A stretch of 11,700 nt of DNA, from positions 1 through 11,700 of the forward strand of contig CAZWDL010000177.1 in NCBI GenBank assembly GCA_964632995.1, written 5' to 3'. The stretch comes from CAZWDL01 sp964632995 (lineage in GTDB: Bacteria; Bacteroidota; Bacteroidia; Chitinophagales; Saprospiraceae). The notes beneath the pieces are model-generated. The model saw nothing but the letters and a program-made list of their open reading frames with translations, had not been told where the DNA came from and did not search any database. Positions within the stretch are counted from its first letter, which is position 1; the number at the start of each line of letters is the position of its first letter. This document shows, in pieces, positions 6,192-11,700 of the stretch. Position numbers and translations under genes: made by a program.

Positions 6192-7397
6192 TCAAATCTC
6201 AATTCCCAAACAATTCAGAATCTCCTCCGCCCCCCGCCGGTCACTATACCGCTCCGCCAGGAATTGCCGGCGTTTTTCCACTTCATGAGCCGTAAATTCC
6301 TTTTCCTGCAGTTCCCAGGTTGCCTCCCGCATCTCTTCCGGCGAATTCGCCACCCGGCACAGTTTCCTCAGGCCTGTACCTGCTACGATGTGTTCATTCG
6401 CGATCACATGACGTCCCAGAAACAGGGCGTGCAGCAGTTTGATCTTGATGCCCTGCGACTGCTGGCTGTACAGCAGGTGGAGCTGCGCATTTTGGATCAA
6501 TTCCTCCATGCGGCTTTCCTCCGGGTCGGGAATCAGTTCCACGTTGAGGTATTTGTCGCATAGCGCTTGTAGTTGAGAGGAAGGCGAGCGCCCGGTTATG
6601 CGCAGGGGGTAATCGAGATGGGAAAATACTTTCTCAATCAGCAGGCGGGCGGCGCGTTCGTTGTCCGGCACGCTGAGGTTGCCGTGAAAGAGAGCGTAAT
6701 CTCCTTTTCCCGCCTTGGACTGTACCTGATCATAGCCGTGGAAGGCGGGCAGTAGTTTTACTTCTCCGTGGCATCTCTTTTCAAAATACGCCTTATCCGG
6801 CGCCGAGATGGGGAATACGACATCGGCCGTCGCCAGCACGCGCGTTTCGAAATTCCACAGTTTCAGACTTTCACTGTAGAGAAAGAACTTGCGCTTCACA
6901 TTGCGCACCAGGCCGGCTAAATGGCGGTAGTACTGCCATTCTACGTTGTGCATGCGCACGAGCTTGCGGCGCTCCCGCAGACTGGGGTGGTCGACAAAAG
7001 CGCAGGTGTGCAGGCCTTCGAAAAGGATAGGATAGGGCTGCTCCTGCAGGCGTCGTAGTAATGCGGAGGGGCGGCGGGTCTGGACAATGAAGGGACGGGC
7101 GCTCAAAAAATCGTAGAAATGCAGTTTGCGTGGGTAGTAATGGACGGCCCGGCAGTACTTTTTTAATTCGGGAGCCGGTGACTTCCCCCGGTACAGATAG
7201 CAGTGCAGGTGGGTCTCGGCGCCGGCTTCGTACAAGGCCTTAATTTTATTAAACACATCGATCACTCCGCCGTAGTTTGGCGGGTAGGGTACATCGAAGG
7301 AAATGATATGGAGCGTCCGGCTCAAGAGGGGGATTTTTTCCGGAAAGATAGGAAAAGGACTTGAAATTAGGAGGTCATGTTTTACGGCCTCCTTCAC
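6192..7397 (-). CDS. GT4-like glycosyltransferase
   Basis: This is a 401-residue protein in the longest form. The N-terminal acceptor domain opens with LHIISFDVPYPPNYGG (29-44), the glycine-rich loop of GT-B glycosyltransferases. HNVEW (150-154) follows, then the C-terminal donor half with ALFHGNLSVPDN (about 235-246) and SQGIKIKLLHALFLGRHVIA (about 304-323), where the nucleotide-sugar site lies in this fold. It probably transfers a sugar onto a surface glycan or lipid; donor and acceptor are unknown. The GTG start at 7397 overlaps the preceding gene by 23 bases. Homology begins only near residue 28, so a TTG at 7325 (giving 377 residues, MSRTLHIISFDV) is an equally good or better start. There is no signal peptide; peripheral membrane attachment is possible. 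Confidence 0.85.
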   Translation of the reverse strand: MKEAVKHDLLISSPFPIFPEKIPLLSRTLHIISFDVPYPPNYGGVIDVFNKIKALYEAGAETHLHCYLYRGKSPAPELKKYCRAVHYYPRKLHFYDFLSARPFIVQTRRPSALLRRLQEQPYPILFEGLHTCAFVDHPSLRERRKLVRMHNVEWQYYRHLAGLVRNVKRKFFLYSESLKLWNFETRVLATADVVFPISAPDKAYFEKRCHGEVKLLPAFHGYDQVQSKAGKGDYALFHGNLSVPDNERAARLLIEKVFSHLDYPLRITGRSPSSQLQALCDKYLNVELIPDPEESRMEELIQNAQLHLLYSQQSQGIKIKLLHALFLGRHVIANEHIVAGTGLRKLCRVANSPEEMREATWELQEKEFTAHEVEKRRQFLAERYSDRRGAEEILNCLGIEI

Positions 7398-8526
7398 TTA
7401 CAACATTTCCATAAAAATCCAGCAAGGCGGCTTCCTCCTGTTCCCAGGTATAAATCTCTTGGGCGCTAAGGCAATTTTGCTGAAGCTGGTGATAGTAATC
7501 CTGATCCTGAAGTAGTCGTTCGATAGCGAGGCGGACACTATCGACCGTGAGTTCGTGAAGGAGGTGAAATACACCTTGCTGTTCGTTGATGCGCCGGTAT
7601 TCCGGGAAGGCCATGTGGATGGAAGGTACACCGGCCTGTATGTAGTCGAAAGCCTTGTTGGCTAAGGAGTAGTAATAGCTCAGCCCGCGGCTTTCCAGCA
7701 GATTCAGCCCGATGCTGGCTTGCTGGGTAATCAGTTTCAGGTTTTCGGGGAGGATAAAGCCCAGAAAATGAACCCGGTCCTCCAGGCCTAAATCGCGGAC
7801 CAGGTATCGCAGGCTGGCCGAGAGGTCTCCCTCACCGGCCAGCCACAGTTCGGCCTCTTTCAGGTGTAGCATTGCCTTTACGGCGTACTCCAGCCCCCGG
7901 CCTTCATTGAGGGCGCCCTGATAGAGAATGACCGGAGCACCGGAAGGATTGGCTTTGGGTGTGGCTTTTTCCTGAAGCGGGACATTACGGATAACGGCGA
8001 AAGGCGTGTTGTAATGCTGCTGCAGCGCTTCGGCGAGGGCCGGCCCGACGGTATAGGCGTAGCGCAGGCGGGGAATGGTCAGCCGGGCGGCCAATTCCCA
8101 GGTGCGTTTGACGAGGGGGCGCCGCACCACTTCGGGCACTTCCGTAAAATACTCGTGGGCGTCATAGACACAGGCCTTTTTCTTTATTTGACTAGCCCAG
8201 AAGCCGGGCAACAGCGTATCGAGGTCGACGGCGTTGACCATGTCGAAAGGGTGGGAGAGGAGGTAGCGCAGCAAGCGCCAGTTGTAATCCAGGTAAAACA
8301 GTTTTCCCTTATTATACCGGCAGCGCAGGCGCAGCTGCTCATAAGGCTCTTTTCTTAGCGGTTCGGAATTGAGGCGCTGCCGTCCCACCAAGGTCACCCG
8401 GTACCCGCCTTTGACCAGACTCCGGCATATGCGCTGCATGCGCCGGTCGTAGGTCAGGTCATTGGTGACTGTGCAGATGATATGCGGGACGTCGGGATTC
8501 AAAATTTCTGTTATTCGCTGAAACAA
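7375..8526 (-). CDS. GT4 family glycosyltransferase
   Basis: This 383-residue GT-B protein has an N-terminal VTNDLTYDRRMQRICRSL block (20-37) and GYRVTLVGR (41-49). VYDAHEYFTEVPE (120-132) follows, and the donor-side motifs are ILYQGALNEGRGLE (200-213), LWLAGEGD (227-234) and the conserved YSLANKAFDYIQAGVPSI (286-303). Such proteins move sugars from nucleotide donors to cell-surface polysaccharide or lipid acceptors; the exact sugar cannot be told. The gene overlaps the downstream glycosyltransferase, so the two are likely translated together and act in one pathway. The start appears to be TTG (8526), since the frame has in-frame stops about 40 bases further up and no ATG or GTG after them. 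A TTG at 8502 is an alternative. Confidence 0.88.
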   Translation of the reverse strand: MFQRITEILNPDVPHIICTVTNDLTYDRRMQRICRSLVKGGYRVTLVGRQRLNSEPLRKEPYEQLRLRCRYNKGKLFYLDYNWRLLRYLLSHPFDMVNAVDLDTLLPGFWASQIKKKACVYDAHEYFTEVPEVVRRPLVKRTWELAARLTIPRLRYAYTVGPALAEALQQHYNTPFAVIRNVPLQEKATPKANPSGAPVILYQGALNEGRGLEYAVKAMLHLKEAELWLAGEGDLSASLRYLVRDLGLEDRVHFLGFILPENLKLITQQASIGLNLLESRGLSYYYSLANKAFDYIQAGVPSIHMAFPEYRRINEQQGVFHLLHELTVDSVRLAIERLLQDQDYYHQLQQNCLSAQEIYTWEQEEAALLDFYGNVVSEGGRKT

Positions 8527-8575
8527 TTCTACTAAAACATGCCGGGTGGTGGGTAGTTCACGTTACTATTCGCCA

Positions 8576-8592
8576 TCCTGGCTTCGCCAGGA
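8576..8592. other. Short palindrome in front of the glycosyltransferase pair
   Basis: TCCTGGC (8576-8582) and GCCAGGA (8586-8592) form a perfect 7-bp hairpin with a TTC loop. On the + strand it is followed by AAGTTTTT, but no + strand gene leads into it. In the minus-strand transcript it lies about 50 bases before the TTG start and directly touches an ATG (8576-8574). Confidence 0.35.
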
Positions 8593-8606
8593 AAGTTTTT
8601 AAAAAA

Positions 8607-8666
8607 GCCACAGATTACACGGGTTTCCCAAAATGATAATCTGTGAAAATCCGTATAATCCGTGGC
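8607..8666. repeat. CCACAGATTACACGG-type intergenic inverted repeat
   Basis: The arms 8607-8626 (GCCACAGATTACACGGGTTT) and 8647-8666 are inverted copies with 17 of 20 matches. In the minus-strand RNA two of the three differences become G-U pairs. A further AATCTGTG (8638-8645) matches the inner part of the arm unit. Read on the minus strand the stem is followed by TTTTTT (8606-8601), so this copy could serve as a second terminator behind recQ. From memory, very similar sequences recur between genes in many unrelated bacteria; this cannot be checked here. Confidence 0.6.
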
Positions 8667-8698
8667 AAAAACAAAAAATGTCGCCGCGCAGAGGCGAC
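8667..8698 (-). terminator. Rho-independent terminator of recQ
   Basis: On the minus strand GTCGCC (8698-8693) pairs with GGCGAC (8685-8680) around a 7-nt loop and is followed by ATTTTTTGTTTTT. The stem starts 13 bases after the recQ stop. GC stem and long U tract follow the classical pattern. Confidence 0.8.
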
Positions 8699-8711
8699 TG
8701 AATAATAAAAC

Positions 8712-10613
8712 TCAAGCATTCCCCCAGTACAACCGGTCTTCTTCCTTGCGCACCACCCCTTCATCAAGGAGGTACTCGAGCGTTTCTATGACCCGTTCCC
8801 GCCACTTGGGAGAAAATGATTCCACTACTTCTTTGAGCGGCAGTGGCTCGCGGCGCAGGACCATTTCGATTTTGCACTTTAGTTTTTCGAAATCCTCCCT
8901 GTTCAGTTTGGCTTTATTACGGCCGGTGCAGACATCGCAGATGCCGCAGGCCGGCGCGTCGTTTTCCCCAAAATAGGCCAGGAGCTGTTGCGAGCGACAA
9001 AGCGGCGTCTCGGCGTAGTGGATGGCAGCCTTGATGCGCTCCAGGTGCCGGTTTTTGCGGAAGATGTAGAGCTGCTGATCGATAGCCAGGTTGTCGGGAT
9101 CGGCGCGTTCCTGGAGGAAGATGAGCTGCGGCTCGTCACTCTGCGGCTGGTAATCGATGATGTTGTCCTGTTTCATTTTCAGGAAAGACTGTCGCAGTTC
9201 CGCGTCGGAGATTTTCAAAAAGCGGGCGAGCTGGGCTTCGCGCAGGTTGAGGTAGTTGCTGAAGGCGCCGTGGTAGGTACGCAGGACAGCCTTGAGCACC
9301 TTGTCCATTCTGGGATTGCGCAGCTGGTAGTCGTACAGTTCGTCTTTGGACACTTTGATGCGCAGGCTGGCGGGCTGGAAGACGGCGTCGCTCAGGGCGA
9401 TCCAGCCGGCCTGTTCCAGGATTTTCAAGGCATTGAAGGTCGGTACGATATCGAGCTGGAAGTTCTGGGTGAAATCGACGATATCGAAATTGAAGCTCTG
9501 CCCCCGGCCGCTGCCGGTGGCGAGCTGATAGTAGCTGCCCAGCGCGCGATATACGCGGCGGATCTCACTCATGGCGGGGTAGGAGAGTTCGAAGCGCCGT
9601 TCCAGGTTTCGGCGGTCGTAGTCGTTGTAGAGCAGGGTAGCGTAGGCTTTTTTGCCGTCGCGTCCCGCCCGTCCGGCCTCTTGGAAGTAAGCCTCCAGGC
9701 TGTCGGGCAGTTCCAGGTGTACGACCGTGCGCACATCCGGTTTGTCGATGCCCATGCCGAAGGCATTGGTGGAAACGATGATGCGCGTTTTGTTGCCCAC
9801 CCAGGCATCCTGCTTCTCTGTGCGTTCCTGTGGGGAGAGGCCGGCGTGGTAAAAATCGGCCCGGATACCTCGGCGGCGCAGCATGATAGCAATTTCCTTG
9901 GTTTTGCGCCGGCTGCGTACATAGACGATGCCGGAGCCGGGCACCTTGCGCAGGATGTCTACCAGCTTTTCTTCCTTGCCTTCCTCGTTCAGCACCACAT
10001 AAGCGAGATTCGGGCGGGCGAAGCTTTTCTGGAGCACATTGGGCGCCCGGAATTCCAGTTTGTCCTGTATATCGGTGACCACTTCCGGCGTGGCGGTGAG
10101 CGCCAGTACGGGCACGCCGGGCAGCCATTCCCGGGCCTCGGCGATTTCCAGGTAGGCGGGCCGGAAGTCGTAGCCCCACTGGGAAATGCAGTGAGCCTCA
10201 TCGACCGCAATCAGGCTGACATTCATGCGCTTGATGCGTTCGCGGGCGAGCTCGGTGCTCAGCCGCTCAGGCGAGAGATAGAGCAGTTTGGTATTTCCAT
10301 AGACGCAATTATCCAGCAGCCGGTCGATGTCGCGGTAGCGCATGCCGGAATAGACGGCGACGGCCGCGATATTGCGGTTCTGCAGTTGCTGTACCTGATC
10401 CTTCATCAGGGCGATGAGCGGAGAGATAACGATGCAAATGCCTTCCTGCGCCAATGCCGGTACCTGAAAGCAAATGGACTTACCGCCGCCGGTGGGCATC
10501 AGGGCGAGGGTGTCCCTGCCGGCCAGTACGGATTCGATGATCTCTTCTTGAAGTGGGCGGAAGGAATCATATCCCCAGTAATTGCGCAGTATGTCGATGG
10601 GAGCTGTTGCCAA
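8712..10613 (-). CDS. recQ: RecQ-family ATP-dependent DNA helicase
   Basis: The 633-residue protein has a complete superfamily 2 helicase core: RecQ motif 0 around YWGYDSFRPLQEE (12-24), Walker A MPTGGGKS (39-46), DEAH (138-141) in VDEAHCISQWGYDFRP, ALTATP (171-176), STNAFGMGIDKPDVR (281-295) and QEAGRAGRDG (311-320). It unwinds DNA 3' to 5' in recombination and repair. The four-cysteine zinc site, LCRSQQLLAYFGE...CGICDVC (Cys539, 556, 559, 562), lies about 210 residues beyond the core, whereas in E. coli RecQ it follows the core closely. The segment between, with winged-helix-like content, looks like an insertion or reordering. No HRDC domain is evident; the last 60 residues may be another small winged helix. 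The start is TTG (10613), supported by the conserved N-terminus. A promoter box lies 26 bases upstream and a terminator follows. Confidence 0.92.
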   Translation of the reverse strand: MATAPIDILRNYWGYDSFRPLQEEIIESVLAGRDTLALMPTGGGKSICFQVPALAQEGICIVISPLIALMKDQVQQLQNRNIAAVAVYSGMRYRDIDRLLDNCVYGNTKLLYLSPERLSTELARERIKRMNVSLIAVDEAHCISQWGYDFRPAYLEIAEAREWLPGVPVLALTATPEVVTDIQDKLEFRAPNVLQKSFARPNLAYVVLNEEGKEEKLVDILRKVPGSGIVYVRSRRKTKEIAIMLRRRGIRADFYHAGLSPQERTEKQDAWVGNKTRIIVSTNAFGMGIDKPDVRTVVHLELPDSLEAYFQEAGRAGRDGKKAYATLLYNDYDRRNLERRFELSYPAMSEIRRVYRALGSYYQLATGSGRGQSFNFDIVDFTQNFQLDIVPTFNALKILEQAGWIALSDAVFQPASLRIKVSKDELYDYQLRNPRMDKVLKAVLRTYHGAFSNYLNLREAQLARFLKISDAELRQSFLKMKQDNIIDYQPQSDEPQLIFLQERADPDNLAIDQQLYIFRKNRHLERIKAAIHYAETPLCRSQQLLAYFGENDAPACGICDVCTGRNKAKLNREDFEKLKCKIEMVLRREPLPLKEVVESFSPKWRERVIETLEYLLDEGVVRKEEDRLYWGNA

Positions 10614-10638
10614 GTGTAATGTTTTTGTTACCCAGCAA

Positions 10639-10646
10639 CAAATTTA
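10639..10646 (-). promoter_or_regulatory. Candidate -7 box of recQ
   Basis: The minus strand reads TAAATTTG, a full match to TAnnTTTG, 26 bases before the recQ start. This implies a leader of about 20 bases. No TTTG stands at the -33 distance; that position falls inside the structured repeat. A match to so loose a consensus in AT-rich DNA is not rare. Confidence 0.35.
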
Positions 10647-10650
10647 CAAA

Positions 10651-10749
10651 GAGTTTAGGAGTTTAGCGCGGCGCCCTGCCTACGGGCCGTGGCGACTAAA
10701 CTTCTAGACAGCCCCCGGCGAAGCCGGAGGGTGTTAAACTTCTAAACTC
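10651..10749. repeat. Structured intergenic repeat, copy B
   Basis: The left arm GAGTTTAGGAGTTTAG (10651-10666) differs from that of copy A at one base. The inverted arms are CTAAACTTCTAGAC (10696-10709) and TTAAACTTCTAAAC (10734-10747). The 29-base first spacer folds on itself (CCC/GGG around TGCCTAC), and the 24-base second spacer contains CCGGC-GAA-GCCGG (10715-10727). The two ends form a 16-bp inverted repeat with 14 matches, and its last two bases are part of the leuB stop codon. It separates leuB from recQ and shares the order of parts, but little spacer sequence, with copy A. Confidence 0.72.
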
Positions 10750-11700
10750 AGATGATCGTCGAAATGCGGTCGCTGATCTTATTCTCATTCACGAAGAAGG
10801 CTTCCTCTTCGGCCGCCAGGTGCGCGACCAGATCTCCCACCTGCGAGCAGCCCATGGGGCGGGCGGGTTGCAGTTCCGGCGTACCCATACCTTTTTCGAG
10901 CACGAAGCGGATGGCGGCGCGAATGACTTCGGCCTCGGTATCCAGACCGAAAGATTCGATCATCATGGCAGCGGAGAGGATGGTGGCCATCGGGTTGGCG
11001 ATATTCTCTCCGGCGGCCTGCGGGAAGGAACCGTGGATGGGCTCGTACATGGAGGTGTGCAGGCCGATGGAAGCCGAGGGCAGCAGCCCCATAGAGCCGG
11101 CGATGACGCTGGCCTCGTCACTGAGGATGTCGCCGAACATGTTGCTGGTCAGTATCACGTCGAAGCGTTTCGGATATTGAATGATCTGCATGGCCGCGTT
11201 ATCGACGAACATGAAATCAAGTTCCACGTCGGGATAATCGCCGGCCAGCTCGCTGACTATTTCCCGCCACAGGCGGGAGGTTTCCAGCACGTTGGCCTTG
11301 TCGACCAGGGTGACTTTGCCGCGGCGCTTCCGTGCCTGTTCGAAGGCCAGCCGGGTGATGCGCTCGATCTCTTCGGTTTTGTAATAGCAAGTGTCGTAGG
11401 CGCTGTTTTCGTTTCTGCCTTTTTCACCAAAGTAGATGCCTCCGGTCAGCTCGCGGAAAATGACAAAATCGACACCCTGGATTTTATCCTCCTTAAGCGG
11501 GGAGAGATGTAAAAGCTTATCGTAAGCCGTCACCGGGCGGATATTGGCGTACAGGCCCAGACCCTGGCGCAGTTGCAGCAGGCCCTGTTCGGGGCGCACC
11601 TTGGCCTTGGGGTCGTTGTCGTATTTGGGGTCACCGATGGCGCCGAAGAGAACGGCGTCGGCGTTGCGGCAGGCTTCCAGGGTGGTTTGCGGCAGGGGCT
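10748..11700 (-). CDS. leuB: 3-isopropylmalate dehydrogenase LeuB (partial, N-terminus beyond the window)
   Basis: About 317 residues are visible of a family usually near 350-360. The frame is open from the window edge: the first complete codons read PLPQTTLEACRNADAVLFGAIGDPKYDN, which is LeuB sequence, so the real start lies upstream of 11700. Catalytic-site landmarks are RELTGGIYFGEKG (substrate-binding Arg and catalytic Tyr), VDKANVLETSRLWR (catalytic Lys), DNAAMQII and FGDILSDEASVIAGSMGLLPSAS (metal-binding aspartates). The coenzyme loop reads EPIHGSFPQAAGENIANP. The enzyme oxidatively decarboxylates 3-isopropylmalate with NAD+ to 2-ketoisocaproate, the third step of leucine synthesis, in the cytosol. 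The stop TGA merges with the repeat that follows. Confidence 0.95.
   Translation of the reverse strand, partial: PLPQTTLEACRNADAVLFGAIGDPKYDNDPKAKVRPEQGLLQLRQGLGLYANIRPVTAYDKLLHLSPLKEDKIQGVDFVIFRELTGGIYFGEKGRNENSAYDTCYYKTEEIERITRLAFEQARKRRGKVTLVDKANVLETSRLWREIVSELAGDYPDVELDFMFVDNAAMQIIQYPKRFDVILTSNMFGDILSDEASVIAGSMGLLPSASIGLHTSMYEPIHGSFPQAAGENIANPMATILSAAMMIESFGLDTEAEVIRAAIRFVLEKGMGTPELQPARPMGCSQVGDLVAHLAAEEEAFFVNENKISDRISTII

Noticed and set aside
8988..10619. Long + strand open frame (543 codons) opposite recQ
   Set aside because: It lies wholly antisense to a gene with all RecQ motifs, and its protein (rich in Gly, Val, Asp, Phe) resembles no family. It reflects GC-rich codon use on the other strand.

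Overview
The window is a compact, roughly 55% GC stretch of ordinary bacterial chromosome. All nine recognisable protein genes lie on the minus strand. Gene content suggests Bacteroidota, perhaps the Saprospirales/Lewinella side: futalosine-type menaquinone genes, a Bacteroidota-style RecQ, two GT4-like glycosyltransferases, absent Shine-Dalgarno sequences and TAnnTTTG-type promoter boxes. The finer placement is a guess.

Layout along the + coordinate (transcription runs right to left): the N-terminal part of pntA, NAD(P) transhydrogenase alpha (1-528, cut by the window edge); an intergenic stretch with two tandem hairpins and a terminator (529-872); a 12-helix MFS permease (873-2108); a 415-base gap holding a structured repeat (2109-2523); msrA (2524-3114); a menaquinone cluster of mqnA, a histidine phosphatase and mqnE (3197-5945), with a good candidate promoter in front of mqnE; a gap with a degenerate short repeat (5946-6191); two overlapping glycosyltransferase genes (6192-8526); a short gap with stacked hairpins, one of them a clear recQ terminator (8527-8711); a RecQ-family helicase (8712-10613); a second copy of the structured repeat (10651-10749); and the 3' part of leuB (10748-11700, cut by the window edge).

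The genes do not form one system. MqnA and MqnE catalyse consecutive steps of the futalosine pathway, chorismate to 3-enolpyruvylbenzoate to aminofutalosine, and a phosphatase gene is packed between them. The two glycosyltransferases probably act together on a surface glycan. The rest are separate housekeeping functions: transhydrogenation, methionine sulfoxide repair, DNA repair and leucine synthesis.

I found no defence locus, phage, CRISPR array, transposase or clearly new multigene system. The most unusual signals are in the intergenic DNA: a two-copy element of tandem CTAAACTT-type octamers with conserved architecture but different spacers; paired hairpins with exactly complementary 7-nt loops; and two other short intergenic repeats. 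Half of the complete genes also appear to use GTG or TTG starts.
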